NCBI GenBank assembly: GCA_034716415.1
Contig: JAYEJB010000059.1
Span: 1 to 64,000, forward strand
Reading direction: 5' to 3'
DNA: 64,000 nt
Source of the DNA: JAYEJB01 sp034716415
GTDB taxonomy: Bacteria > Patescibacteriota > Patescibacteriia > SG8-24
Part shown: positions 1 through 8,968 of the stretch, one piece after another
Position numbering within the stretch: position 1 is the first letter of the stretch
Layout: each line of letters begins with the position of its first letter
Notes under the pieces: generated by a model
Databases searched by the model: none
What the model was told of the DNA's origin: nothing
The model's input: the letters and a program-made list of their open reading frames with translations, nothing else
Made by a program: the position numbers and the translations under genes

Positions 1-174
1 CTCTAACGGCACCGAAGAATACCATCCAAAAATCCGTATGTCAATGACCCGCCTTCACCAAAGCTTCGGCGGATTCGCGCATCCCATCGCGGATTGCATC
101 CGCTTTCATTATGGAAACGAAATGACCTCCTCCCCGGGTTCCGCTCCGCTCCACCCGGGGTTTCCTGGGATATG

Positions 175-206
175 AAAAAGACGCGGACCTTCCCGTCCGC
201 GTCTTT
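175..206 (-). terminator. Rho-independent terminator of the DUF805 gene
   Basis: A perfect 12-bp stem (positions 177-188 with 195-206) closes a 6-nt loop. On the minus strand it is followed by a T-run, 17 bases past the DUF805 stop codon. The DNA from 1 to 174 shows no convincing gene, only a GC-rich inverted repeat around 131-162. Confidence 0.85.
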
Positions 207-222
207 GAACTCTTGCGGGCTA

Positions 223-651
223 TTACGCCACCGGGGGCTGACCACCTTCTTCCGGAGTCGGCATCGGAGGCTGATCGCCTCCCTGAACGGACGGGTTCGG
301 CCCGTACTGGTTGGCCCCGGAATCACTACCCATCACCATGAACACCAGCAATACGATGGGTCCGACGAGCGGCACGAATCCGAGAAGCAACCACCAGCCG
401 GAACGGTTCGTGTCATGAAGTCTCCGCGCACTGACCGCCAGGCTCGGAATCAACACGGCCAGACTGTAAAGCGTAGTGAGCACGCTGACAGCCATCTGCC
501 CCGGCTCGATGGGTCCTGAAATCAGCCGGTCGACTATGCCCAGCACGATGTAAATGATGAAGTTGAACAGGGCGAAATACCAGTATTCGGCCCGGCCCGC
601 CCGACCGCTGAAGACGGCGTATTTCTTCAGTACGCCAATATAATATTGCAT
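223..651 (-). CDS. DUF805 family small membrane protein
   Basis: This 142-residue protein matches the DUF805 family, whose members are inner-membrane proteins of unknown role. The N-terminal stretch with FSGRAGRAEYW at about 14-24 is the family signature. Three to four hydrophobic segments follow (about 27-45, 55-70, 85-105), with the conserved ARRLHDTNRSGWW motif before the last one. The C-terminal 35 residues are Gly/Pro/Gln-rich and probably an exposed disordered tail. The ATG start at 651 is the only sensible one. The gene has its own terminator and a 95-bp palindrome upstream, so it is probably a single-gene unit. The family call is firm; the function is unknown. Confidence 0.85.
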   Translation of the reverse strand: MQYYIGVLKKYAVFSGRAGRAEYWYFALFNFIIYIVLGIVDRLISGPIEPGQMAVSVLTTLYSLAVLIPSLAVSARRLHDTNRSGWWLLLGFVPLVGPIVLLVFMVMGSDSGANQYGPNPSVQGGDQPPMPTPEEGGQPPVA

Positions 652-741
652 AAATAAACGTTTAGCGACTCGTTACGTCTGTAAATATAGCATGGATCGC
701 GGATCGACAGAAGCCGTCGTGACAACCCCCCGAATACGGGT

Positions 742-857
742 GATATCCTATGCACAGTTTGGAGCAAAACACAGACAGTCTGTTCCCCGCGGGAAACAGG
801 CTGCCTGTTTTTACCCCAAACTGTGCATAGGATATCTGCTGTTTACCCCAAAAAAAT
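742..857. repeat. 95-bp palindromic element, copy 1
   Basis: Positions 742-836 form a near-perfect palindrome with arms of about 46 bp, and the copy extends about 20 bp further into a conserved A-rich flank. The second copy lies at 58422-58534. Outer arms differ between copies but stay paired. It fills most of the gap between the DUF805 and recQ genes; no coding potential is evident. Confidence 0.9.
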
Positions 858-874
858 AATGAGCATAAGGATTT

Positions 875-2680
875 TTATATCGCTTCAACCTGAAGCTTCA
901 ACAATAATCTGGCCATCCTCAACTCGTCATACGAATACTCCTCCCCGAGCAGTTCCCGTACCGGGGCCAGTCTGTCTGTTTCGGTCTGCTTGAAAGCTCG
1001 TCCGATCTTCGCCAGTCGCTTCGGCTCGATCTGAAGATGGGCGACATCCGGAAAATCTCCGCCCTCCGCCAAATCCTCCAGGTGACTCATGACGGAGCCG
1101 GTCGTAAGACCGCGGCGTTCGGCGATCTGCCCCACGTCCAGACCCTGCTCCAACAATCGTTTGGTCTCAAGACGGGTGTCCAGTCGCGGCTTCTTCACGG
1201 AGTCGGGACTCGGCTCATGCGCCTGGATCACGGCCAGGAACGCCGCACCGAAATCATCCAGCTTCTTGGCGCCTACGCCGAAGATATCGGCCATGTCAGC
1301 CAAGGTCTTGGGTTGTCTGTCGGCCAGCTCATGCAACGTGCGGTCACCGAAGATCACGAACGCCGGCACGTCACGCTCATCAGCCAGATCCTTGCGCAGC
1401 TGCCTGAGCTTATTGAATAGTACCGGATCGCCCTTGCCGGCCGGTACACGCCGAAATGTCTTCTCTTCAACCGCCTGCGTCACACTCAGGTCCGGTTCGC
1501 AGATATCGCACCCGCCGCAATTGCCTTTCGCGTACCGCTCACCGAAATATCCGAGCAAAAACCGCCGCCGACACGTCCCGCCCGAACAAAACCTGATGAC
1601 CAGATCCAACTTCGCCACGGCTTTCCGCCGCTCTTCCGGATCATCCGACTGATTTATAATGAACAGCTGCTTATGCCGATCGCCATAGGTGTAGAACAGC
1701 ACGCACCGGGCCGGGAGACCGTCCCGTCCGGCGCGGCCTGTCTCCTGATAGTAGTTCTCGATGGTCTTCGGTGAATCATGGTGGACGACCAGTCGCACGT
1801 CCGGCTTGTCGATACCCATGCCGAACGCGATGGTCGCCACCACCACCTGAACCTCATCACGGATGAACTGCTCCTGCACCTGATGTCGCTCGGCCGTCTC
1901 CAAGCCGGCGTGGTACGCCTTCGCCGCAATCCCCCTGTCGCGCAATGACTCGGCCACCTTTTCCGTGGTCTTGCGTGACGAGCAGTACACGATGACGCTC
2001 TCATTCTCATAACCTCTCAGCAGACCGATCAGTTTGGGCAGGGACTTCTTCTTCGGCCAGACGGAATACGACAGGTTGGGCCGGTCGAAGCTGGTGATGA
2101 ATATCCGCCCGCCGCCCAGCCCCAGCTGTTCGGCGATATCACGCCGGACCTGATCAGTGGCAGTGGCGGTCAATGCCAGCACCGGGACATCCTTAAAGCG
2201 TTGTCGCAACGACTGTAGATTCCGATAGTTCGGACGGAAATCATGCCCCCACTCGGAGATACAATGCGCCTCATCGACCGCGATCAATGATACCGACAGT
2301 TCACTCAGAAAATCCGCGAACGACGGCACGGCAAAACGCTCCGGCGCGACATATATTATCTTCAGTCGCCCGGCCAGTGCTTCGGATTGGACGTCGGCGA
2401 TCTGGTTCGGTCGCAACGTGCTGTTGATGAAGGCCGCCGGCACGCCAGCCGAGTTCAGCGCGTCCACCTGATCTTTCATCAACGATATCAGCGGCGACAC
2501 CACCAGCGTCACGCCATCAAGCATCAACGCCGGCAACTGAAAACACAACGACTTGCCGCCGCCGGTCGGCATGATCACCAGAGCGTCCTTGCCGTCCAAG
2601 ACATGCCTGATGATCTCCTCCTGCCCGGGACGAAATTCCTCATAGCCGAAATACTCTTTCAGTGGCGCTTGTAGATTCAT
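875..2680 (-). CDS. recQ: RecQ-type ATP-dependent 3'-5' DNA helicase
   Basis: The protein unwinds DNA during recombination and fork repair. Its 601 residues show the superfamily 2 helicase core: Walker A MPTGGGKS (37-44), DEAH (136-139), TATATD near 170 and the QETGRAGRDG motif VI near 310. A Cys4 zinc site (C...C...CGGC..C, about 365-393) follows. An HRDC domain comes at about 423-495 and a helix-turn-helix segment at 510-600. Only about 30 residues separate the zinc site from HRDC, too few for the winged helix normally found there. ATG at 2680 places the Q motif (FRPGQEE) correctly at residues 16-22. The gene stands between two repeat-filled gaps. Confidence 0.95.
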   Translation of the reverse strand: MNLQAPLKEYFGYEEFRPGQEEIIRHVLDGKDALVIMPTGGGKSLCFQLPALMLDGVTLVVSPLISLMKDQVDALNSAGVPAAFINSTLRPNQIADVQSEALAGRLKIIYVAPERFAVPSFADFLSELSVSLIAVDEAHCISEWGHDFRPNYRNLQSLRQRFKDVPVLALTATATDQVRRDIAEQLGLGGGRIFITSFDRPNLSYSVWPKKKSLPKLIGLLRGYENESVIVYCSSRKTTEKVAESLRDRGIAAKAYHAGLETAERHQVQEQFIRDEVQVVVATIAFGMGIDKPDVRLVVHHDSPKTIENYYQETGRAGRDGLPARCVLFYTYGDRHKQLFIINQSDDPEERRKAVAKLDLVIRFCSGGTCRRRFLLGYFGERYAKGNCGGCDICEPDLSVTQAVEEKTFRRVPAGKGDPVLFNKLRQLRKDLADERDVPAFVIFGDRTLHELADRQPKTLADMADIFGVGAKKLDDFGAAFLAVIQAHEPSPDSVKKPRLDTRLETKRLLEQGLDVGQIAERRGLTTGSVMSHLEDLAEGGDFPDVAHLQIEPKRLAKIGRAFKQTETDRLAPVRELLGEEYSYDELRMARLLLKLQVEAI

Positions 2681-2685
2681 AATTC

Positions 2686-2767
2686 GGGAGCTTAGGAGCC
2701 TAGAAGCTTAGGAGCTATTGTTTACTAACACACTCCTTAGCTCCTCGGCTCCTGCGCTCCTTAGCTT
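2686..2767. repeat. Word-array hairpin, AGGAGCT class
   Basis: The left arm repeats variants of AGCTTAGGAGC and the right arm repeats the complement (CTCCTTAGCTCCT), separated by an AT-rich spacer. It fills the gap between recQ and the 85-aa gene. The same word recurs at 33350-33441. It may work as a transcription end for the upstream gene. Confidence 0.75.
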
Positions 2768-2809
2768 TATCTTTTCTTCGCTTCGACCAACCTTACCACG
2801 TGCGTACCT

Positions 2810-3067
2810 TTAGCCCTTAATAAGGCTCAATATCTCATCCAGCTTCTGCTCGATACTGATCAGCCGATCCTGACTGATAGGTTGCGCTTCCGCCGGAATC
2901 GGAGCCGATTGTGCGGCTTCGCCTTCTGCCCGGGCAGTCTCGCCACAGCCTCCATTGCGCTTGTCACATGTCCAAAACGCCATATACGGCTTGTTTGTCT
3001 TTTTGCTCACTCCAGCCGGAATGAGGCGCATCTCCCTGTCGCATCGTTCACAGATCTTGATATTCAT
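2810..3067 (-). CDS. Small zinc-ribbon protein with C-terminal coiled coil
   Basis: This is an 85-residue protein with no family I recognise. The N-terminal half has two cysteine pairs, CERC near residue 6 and a C(6)C pair around 34-41, the layout of a zinc ribbon. A low-complexity Ala/Pro/Gln linker follows. The last 20 residues (RLISIEQKLDEILSLIKG) are a short amphipathic helix suited to self-association. Similar short zinc-ribbon proteins are common in CPR genomes with no known job. The ATG at 3067 is the only start upstream of the first cysteine. Confidence 0.7.
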   Translation of the reverse strand: MNIKICERCDREMRLIPAGVSKKTNKPYMAFWTCDKRNGGCGETARAEGEAAQSAPIPAEAQPISQDRLISIEQKLDEILSLIKG

Positions 3068-3245
3068 AATGAGTGTCGATTACAGCCGCCTTAGGAGCGG
3101 TCGTGGATAAAAAACTCCGATCCCCAAAGAACCGGCGGTGAATATAGGCGGAGCGGAGATTGTTGTCAAATGGGGGTGGGTGGGGTGAGTAGACACAAGA
3201 CCCAAGACACAAGTTTTTAAAAAATCCTTTCCCCCCGCTCTCCCC

Positions 3246-3318
3246 TTGTCATTGCGAGGAGCGGAGCGGCAATCCCGGCGGGATTGCTTCGTCGGCGGCG
3301 GTCTCCTCGCAATGACAA
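3246..3318. repeat. REP-like palindrome with GTCATTGCGAG ends, copy A
   Basis: The ends TTGTCATTGCGAGGA and TCCTCGCAATGACAA are exact reverse complements. The interior holds the paired CAATCCCG/CGGGATTG motif. Three further copies lie at 16694-16815, 17459-17551 and 37215-37319. The type resembles dispersed palindromes known in several bacterial phyla. Confidence 0.85.
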
Positions 3319-3350
3319 GGGAATGGTGGGAAAAACAGGAAAAGAATAGA

Positions 3351-3430
3351 GGTCAAGAAATACAGGAGTACAGAAGTTTGAGAGTTTAAAAAATACTTCT
3401 GTACTTCTATACTCCTGTACTCTTCCTGAC
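3351..3430. repeat. Word-array hairpin, CAGGAGTACAGAAG class
   Basis: The left arm carries the words ACAGGAGTACAGAAGT, and the right arm repeats ACTTCTGTACTTCT and ACTCCTGTACTC. An A/T spacer separates the arms. It lies just past the stop codon of the 349-aa gene. A second member of this class sits between pilM and pilN at 43360-43436. Confidence 0.75.
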
Positions 3431-3434
3431 CCCG

Positions 3435-4484
3435 TCACTGATACTGGATGAAGACGGGTTGCGGTGTCAGATCAAGGATCTCGGCCGGAGTCAATACGGG
3501 AAGGCCGTAATTGAGACGGTCGTTCTTGTAGAAAATCTTGAACCCGGTGAATTGGACCGGATACGGTACGATGTAGGAATTGTACGAACCGAATTTCTGC
3601 CACGGTGGCCCCCAACCGTCCATGTCCATCACGACCTGCACCTCCGGCGTGGGTTCTATGCCGGTCGCGTTCGTTACCATCGGACGGGTGTAGCGATGGA
3701 CGATCAGAACCTTAGGGGGCAGACCGCCGGCCTGAACCAGCCCGGACAGGTATCCGATCGCGGCGTTCACGTCCGTGGCATCGACGGAACCGACCCTCTG
3801 ACCGGGCAGGCCGCCGTACTTCATGTTGAATTCCGGATCTATCGCCAGGTGCACCTGCGGCAGGACCAGATACTTCTCCAGCGCCTTGATCTCGCCCTGA
3901 AGGTCGGCCAGTCCCGACTGGACTTCCAGGATGACGATACCGTCGATCTTCTCGGCCATCGCTATCGCTTTGTCGATTTCCTTATCCGGCATGCGTAGCC
4001 GGTACTTGCCGTCCCTGCCCGCACCCGCCTGCGCGACTACCGCGATGTAATCGATCGCCGGCTGGACCGGCGTCTCGGGGTCCGCCTCTTCCCAAGCAGC
4101 GACCTCGCGCGCCAGCATCTCAAGCATGGTCTCTTCGACGTATTCTCCGAGCACCCCCATACCTCTGGAATAGAAATTGCCGTAATACGCGACGATACGC
4201 TTGAACGGCAGGATAGCTCCGTATTCCGGATAGACTGATTCAGCCGGCCACAATTTTCCCTCATCGGTGCCGGTACCCACATCCATATGCGCGAGCCGTG
4301 CCAGCCTGCGATCATAGTCGAACCTGTCGAGCGTCGGCTCCGACGGCACGGTCGGACCTTCGACGGTCGACAACCCCCCGTCTCCGCGATCACGCAAGAG
4401 CGAAAACAGCGCGACCCCAAACAACGCCAGCGACAGCAACGCGACACCTCCAGCGACCAGCATTTTCGGAGTCGGTCTTTTCAT
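3435..4484 (-). CDS. Membrane-anchored extracytoplasmic protein, possible TIM-barrel enzyme
   Basis: The protein has 349 residues. A single hydrophobic segment at about 8-30 after MKRPTPK is an uncleaved anchor or signal sequence, so the rest should lie outside the membrane. After a short acidic linker, the body shows alternating hydrophobic strands and helices (FKRIVAYYGNF near 93, IDYIAVVAQ near 147, IDGIVILEVQ near 180, VHLAID near 212, PKVLIVHRY near 258, VQVVMDMDGWG near 280). This spacing resembles a glycoside-hydrolase-like barrel. I do not recognise a named family and see no lipobox cysteine. ATG at 4484 gives a good signal segment. Function unknown. Confidence 0.65.
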   Translation of the reverse strand: MKRPTPKMLVAGGVALLSLALFGVALFSLLRDRGDGGLSTVEGPTVPSEPTLDRFDYDRRLARLAHMDVGTGTDEGKLWPAESVYPEYGAILPFKRIVAYYGNFYSRGMGVLGEYVEETMLEMLAREVAAWEEADPETPVQPAIDYIAVVAQAGAGRDGKYRLRMPDKEIDKAIAMAEKIDGIVILEVQSGLADLQGEIKALEKYLVLPQVHLAIDPEFNMKYGGLPGQRVGSVDATDVNAAIGYLSGLVQAGGLPPKVLIVHRYTRPMVTNATGIEPTPEVQVVMDMDGWGPPWQKFGSYNSYIVPYPVQFTGFKIFYKNDRLNYGLPVLTPAEILDLTPQPVFIQYQ

Positions 4485-4552
4485 GTATATATAACCGCAG
4501 ACTTTGTCTACCTGAAATATATCAGGTGCAGGTCATACGGTCGATATCAATG

Positions 4553-4585
4553 AAAAACCAGACATCTGATAGATGTCTGGTTTTT
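4553..4585. terminator. Bidirectional terminator downstream of the AT-rich operon
   Basis: A 12-bp stem around the word CCAGACATCT, flanked by A5 and T5 runs, is symmetric. It lies about 120 bp past the 1019-aa stop codon and ends transcription of that operon. Confidence 0.85.
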
Positions 4586-4702
4586 CATGGCTCAACACCG
4601 TGAACAACGTTAGAACCATAATTCAACAGAGTGAAGAATATATTTACATCCCAGATTTGAGGGAATACGCGATGGTTTAGTTTTACCCTACCCCGCGTTA
4701 CA

Positions 4703-7700
4703 CTATTTCTCTTCGACAATATCCTCAAATTTCCAGAATATACTGCTTCCTTCGCGAACCAAATCATCAATAAGCGTATAGGTGGCCTTTTTTGTTTCCG
4801 AAGTATTGTAAAGGGTTCTTAAAGCTTCGACCCATTCGTCATCATACATGAAAGGCATACGCATTTTTTTACCGCGAACACCACCCTCAAGTAAAAACAG
4901 ACGGGCAATTTCCAGAGTATCCGACGGACTCGCTTCGGCAAGTTTATCAATGTTTTTTACCAAAGCGTAATCCCAATCCAATGCACCTTGCGTTTTGCTC
5001 AAGGTTTCTTTCACTTTTTCGGCAAGCCATTTAGGGGCAAAAAGATTTTTCTCAAAATTAATCCAGAAACCAAAAGACTCAAAAATTTTCGAATCCGTAT
5101 GATTTTCAAGTACCCATTCCCATAATTTGACAAGTCTTTCTCTGCTTTCCGTGTCTTTACTCAATTGCTCGTTTGCGCGCGCGTTATCACCCGATACGAA
5201 CATTCTGCCAATAAAACTGATCAAATCAGCTTGTCTTTCGACATCTTTAGCCCAAAACTTTTTAAAAAGCTCGTCATCAAAACCAAATCTTTTGTGATAA
5301 ACGATAAAAGCCAATGCGACATGAACCGCAATGCCTTCGTCGGGGTCTTTAAAATATCGACGATTTGAATCCTCATCGCCCGTTAAATCAAGACCGCGTT
5401 CATACAATTTCTGAAATTCGGGATCAAAGAAAATTTCCTCGTAAAGATTGTTGGCCAGATATCCTTCCCATGAGGCGAGATATAGATGTTGATTATTGCT
5501 GTCGGTGGGGAATATTTGGGGTAAAAGTCCATGAATCCAATCTTTATCGCGGAAGTAGAAAGACGGCAGATAATGACCGAACATGAACATCAAAGCGCGC
5601 GTGTTTTCTTCTTTCAAAACCGTTTCGTAAACCCCTTTGACCTCATTTTTGATTTTTACACTATCCTCTTTTGAGAATTGTTTACCGTCCTGATAAACGA
5701 ATAAAACAAAAGCCTGGAAAGCCCGTCCTCGAACGGTGTTTATGGCAATGGTAAACGGATCGGTAACTTGATACTCTTCTTTGTCTCCCGCCAAGCGCGT
5801 CTTAGAAACGGCGGTCTCCAATTCTTCGTCTTTCGGCTCGGGATCAGGTGATGAAAGCAGATACTCGATTATATCGAATAGTTTGTCCCTATATTTATCA
5901 AAATCAATAACGGGTTGTCCTTCATTTTCATTCAACAATTCTTGTAAGACATCGGTCATTGAAGAGTGCACACCCGACCAGCTCGCAAGCCACGAGTCAT
6001 AAGTTTCTCGCTCACGCTTTTCATAATCAAATGGCTTTTCTTTGCCCGATTTAACAACTGTAACCATAATCTCGATTAAGTTATCCCAATCCAAGTCTTT
6101 AGCAACCGTTTTATCGACCTTCATGGCCTCTTGAATTCCCCTGAAAAATGAGTAAGTGTAATGTTCATCGAGCACATCTCTATCGAAAAACAGGCTTGAG
6201 TTTGCCAGATAATCCTGCAAACGCTTGGCTATATCAGTACGTAATTGTGAACCGACTCCCTCAGCATTAAGGGGATTAAGAAAATCATCATGAGTGTTTT
6301 GTACATGCAATACATCGGGTTTCCATTCATTTTTCAATTTTCCAATAATGTCGACGATTGTAAGTTTATTAAACTCGTCTTGCGATATAGCTCCTCTCGG
6401 TGATACCGTTCCGCCTCGCATTGTTCCGATTGAGGTTTCGGGAATAAATTCGGAATCGCATTTGTTGCCGAAAATTTTCTCGCATTTATTCTTTTCATCC
6501 GCGGAAAGAAATTTGCAAATTGAAGACAAAATCTGCCATCCGTCACGTTTGTGCCACTGTTCTTCTTTTTTGTCTTCAAGCGATTTTCCGAAATATTGAA
6601 GTACTTTAGCGATAAATTCGCGTTGATAATCCGAATCGAAAACACCAAAAGACTTTTTTAAGGCTTTTTTATATTCGGTTCCCGACTCGATTTCATAATA
6701 ATTTTTACCCGCTTCCATCACCTCAAACAATCTTGAAAACGCTTGCTTCAACCTATCTTGAAAGGCGTTCGGGCAAAGACTCATAACGTAAAGTTGCAAT
6801 CGCCACATTGAACGACATTGAGGCAAGGTTTGAAAGCATTTATCGTAAATGAAAATCGCGGAATCAGTGTTTTGACAATTACTGCCGATAAGATTTTGAG
6901 CCAGTTTTTTAATACTTGCGGCCAATTCTTTGACATTTTCTCTATCTGATCTAAGGCGTTCGTTTTTCAAATCGAGCGTGAAAAAATCGACATCATAGAA
7001 AGAAAACATATCTTCAATCTCGAAAACGGCTTTTTCGTCGGATCTTTTATCACCCAATTTGACGATCTCGGATATTGTCAGACAGGCAAGTTCAAGTGCT
7101 TTTTCGGCATTTTCATCGTTAACGTTAACCAGATATTCAAAGATCTTGGTGTAAGATAAATCTTTAAAGTAGAATGGATTATCGGCAAGATAACCGTGCG
7201 AATTTTTATTGAAGGCCTCTTTCGTTTTTACCGCAAACACAGCTTTCGCCAGAATCAATAAACCGTCATATTTTTTATTCTTTGCCAAAGTCGCAAACAT
7301 TTTTTCATATTCAGAGCCCCAATCGTTGAAAATACTCATCAGCTGAACCCATTTGTCGTCACGAATTTTAACAACCATCCTTGCCAATTCTTCCGCAGGT
7401 AATGAACCGCAAATATGCAAAAATTGATCGACAACTTCGGGATTGAAATTATCTTTTGAAATTTCAACTGAAAGCATACTATCAACCACTTCTTTCGGCT
7501 TCTTATCGGCAACCTTAACGAGATAATTCAATTCGGGAGTGCGATAACCGTATCGTGTGGGATCTTCGGATTTTTCTTTTATGACATTCAGAAAACCGTT
7601 TTGCCATAGAAAATCGAGCCAATTCTCATCGGCTTTTGTGTAAAAGTATTGCTTTGCATCGAGATTCTCTGAAATCAAATTTGACACAGCTTGAATCTGA

Positions 7701-7762
7701 CTACCATCAGGCGCTTTTGACAATATTTCATCTATTCTTTTATGTAATTCAATCTGAGTCAT
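4703..7762 (-). CDS. Large helical protein of unknown function, putative defence component
   Basis: This 1019-residue protein is almost wholly alpha-helical by composition, rich in Lys, Glu, Asp, Phe and Trp, with no signal peptide or membrane segment. I see no Walker A motif or nuclease motif. The middle to C-terminal part, with HLYLASWEGYLANNLYEEI near 790, resembles helical-repeat regions of large bacterial defence proteins, but this is a weak impression only. It starts 2 nt after the 180-aa gene stop and belongs to the same transcript as vsr and the restriction-enzyme stump. Base composition is much more AT-rich than the flanking housekeeping genes, which suggests transfer. It could be the effector or sensor of an undescribed system. 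Confidence 0.6.
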   Translation of the reverse strand: MTQIELHKRIDEILSKAPDGSQIQAVSNLISENLDAKQYFYTKADENWLDFLWQNGFLNVIKEKSEDPTRYGYRTPELNYLVKVADKKPKEVVDSMLSVEISKDNFNPEVVDQFLHICGSLPAEELARMVVKIRDDKWVQLMSIFNDWGSEYEKMFATLAKNKKYDGLLILAKAVFAVKTKEAFNKNSHGYLADNPFYFKDLSYTKIFEYLVNVNDENAEKALELACLTISEIVKLGDKRSDEKAVFEIEDMFSFYDVDFFTLDLKNERLRSDRENVKELAASIKKLAQNLIGSNCQNTDSAIFIYDKCFQTLPQCRSMWRLQLYVMSLCPNAFQDRLKQAFSRLFEVMEAGKNYYEIESGTEYKKALKKSFGVFDSDYQREFIAKVLQYFGKSLEDKKEEQWHKRDGWQILSSICKFLSADEKNKCEKIFGNKCDSEFIPETSIGTMRGGTVSPRGAISQDEFNKLTIVDIIGKLKNEWKPDVLHVQNTHDDFLNPLNAEGVGSQLRTDIAKRLQDYLANSSLFFDRDVLDEHYTYSFFRGIQEAMKVDKTVAKDLDWDNLIEIMVTVVKSGKEKPFDYEKRERETYDSWLASWSGVHSSMTDVLQELLNENEGQPVIDFDKYRDKLFDIIEYLLSSPDPEPKDEELETAVSKTRLAGDKEEYQVTDPFTIAINTVRGRAFQAFVLFVYQDGKQFSKEDSVKIKNEVKGVYETVLKEENTRALMFMFGHYLPSFYFRDKDWIHGLLPQIFPTDSNNQHLYLASWEGYLANNLYEEIFFDPEFQKLYERGLDLTGDEDSNRRYFKDPDEGIAVHVALAFIVYHKRFGFDDELFKKFWAKDVERQADLISFIGRMFVSGDNARANEQLSKDTESRERLVKLWEWVLENHTDSKIFESFGFWINFEKNLFAPKWLAEKVKETLSKTQGALDWDYALVKNIDKLAEASPSDTLEIARLFLLEGGVRGKKMRMPFMYDDEWVEALRTLYNTSETKKATYTLIDDLVREGSSIFWKFEDIVEEK

Positions 7763-7764
7763 AA

Positions 7765-8307
7765 TTATTTATTTTTGAATTTAAAATATTTTCCCAAATG
7801 CAGAATAAAACCAGTACATAGTTTATCAAAATCTTCTTCACTGATAACTTTAAGAGATTTGTTATCAGGATCTAGTAAAGTATTAGCATGTCCAATTGCC
7901 GAATCTTTAAAGTGTGCAAAATCATTAAAAAAATCTTTATAATTACGTATTGTCTCACACACCTGCTTTGCTTCATCTGAATCACTTCTTTTGGGTACGC
8001 ATTTCAGAAATTTTAAGCAATTAGCTTCGAAATGCCCGTCAACCAACTCTCGAATTGATCCAGAACAATGCTCTTTCCAAAATTTATCGTTTGATTTGGT
8101 ATCCTCACTTTTAAATATGCTTTGGGCATTAAAGATAATATCTTCCGGTTTTACGTTTTTTTTATAATTACCCATAATCCAGACCAAATGAATGTTAACG
8201 TTAACAATTTCAATCACCGATTTTGGTAGATTAACAACATCGTATTCCGCACCATTTGTGGAAATACTTTTTTGTTCCGCTAATATTGGATCAAGGGTTT
8301 TACTCAT
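7765..8307 (-). CDS. 180-aa unknown protein, possibly HEPN-like
   Basis: I do not recognise this 180-residue protein. It is helical and charged, with no membrane segment. Two spots recall HEPN RNase motifs: RELVDGH (an R-x5-H pattern, about residues 94-100) and RNYKDFFNDFAH near 136-147, but neither is decisive. Its ATG overlaps the vsr stop by 4 nt and its stop is 2 nt before the 1019-aa start, so the pair is translationally coupled and probably acts together. AT-rich like its neighbours. It could equally be a small helical adaptor. Confidence 0.55.
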   Translation of the reverse strand: MSKTLDPILAEQKSISTNGAEYDVVNLPKSVIEIVNVNIHLVWIMGNYKKNVKPEDIIFNAQSIFKSEDTKSNDKFWKEHCSGSIRELVDGHFEANCLKFLKCVPKRSDSDEAKQVCETIRNYKDFFNDFAHFKDSAIGHANTLLDPDNKSLKVISEEDFDKLCTGFILHLGKYFKFKNK

Positions 8308-8717
8308 TTATTTTCTTGCAACTTATTTAGTATTTTTTCCACGGTTTTATCAAATTTTTTCTTTATTTCATGCTCCCAAATTCTGATAACCGTCCAGCCT
8401 TTATTTTTGTAATACCGAGTGACTTCTTTGTCCCGCTCTTTGTTGCGAGCCATCTTGGCCTCCCAGAATTCTCTGCGGGTTTCTGGCATTGAACCGTGCT
8501 CTTTGCAACCGTGCCAAAAGCAAGAATCCACGAATATTACGGTTTTCAATTTCGCCAGTACGATATCGGGTTTTCCAAAATGTTTGGTCGAATTTTTGCG
8601 GTATCGATAACCGGCTTTCCATAACTCTTTACGCAAGGCGATCTCGATTTTACTGTCCTTATTTCGGACTTTGGACATTATTTCGCTTCGTTTTTGTTTG
8701 GAAAACTTATCGGCCAT
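8304..8717 (-). CDS. vsr: Very short patch repair (Vsr) mismatch endonuclease
   Basis: Vsr nicks DNA next to T:G mismatches that arise when 5-methylcytosine deaminates, and normally travels with a C5-cytosine methyltransferase. The 137 residues include the N-terminal SKQKRSEIMSKVRNKDSK signature, KPDIVL with the catalytic aspartate, FVDSCFWHGC, and a final WTVIRIWEHE strand. Length is close to the family's usual 130-155. No methyltransferase lies in the window. The stop overlaps the next start by 4 nt, and the gene begins 3 nt after the restriction-enzyme stump, so all four reading frames form one unit. Confidence 0.92.
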   Translation of the reverse strand: MADKFSKQKRSEIMSKVRNKDSKIEIALRKELWKAGYRYRKNSTKHFGKPDIVLAKLKTVIFVDSCFWHGCKEHGSMPETRREFWEAKMARNKERDKEVTRYYKNKGWTVIRIWEHEIKKKFDKTVEKILNKLQENK

Positions 8718-8720
8718 AAT

Positions 8721-8960
8721 TTATTTCGTAAAGCGAACTTGCAAATTAAGTTTGATGAACAAGTCACCGTTTTCCTCATAAACGGTTCCGTATCCGTGAC
8801 GAGTTGCACTCGGCGACTCCATTCTGGTGTGATTGAACAAATAATCCCTGAAAGCTTCGGCATTGTACAAGTGATAACAAACCACCTCGCCGTCTTCGCG
8901 AACCACAATAACTCCTCCGTGAGCGCGCAAATTACCATCCCAAGCACTTGCGGGTACCAT
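8721..8960 (-). pseudogene. C-terminal stump of an HpaII-like type II restriction endonuclease
   Basis: About 79 residues remain of a protein that should be about 350 long. The stretch VVREDGEVVCYHLYNAEAF, then YLFNHTRMESPS, RHGYGTVYEENG and the closing FIKLNLQVRF fit my memory of the C-terminus of the R.HpaII family, which cuts CCGG. The frame is closed just upstream of 8960 by a stop in unrelated repeat DNA, so the catalytic part is lost. It sits 3 nt before vsr, the order expected of an m5C restriction-modification operon. The partner methyltransferase is missing. Family identification from memory, not searched. Confidence 0.7.
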
Positions 8961-8968
8961 ATAAAAAT

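Noticed and set aside
3217..3438. 73-residue frame in the 349-aa gene's downstream region
   Set aside because: It consists of REP-like and word-array DNA.
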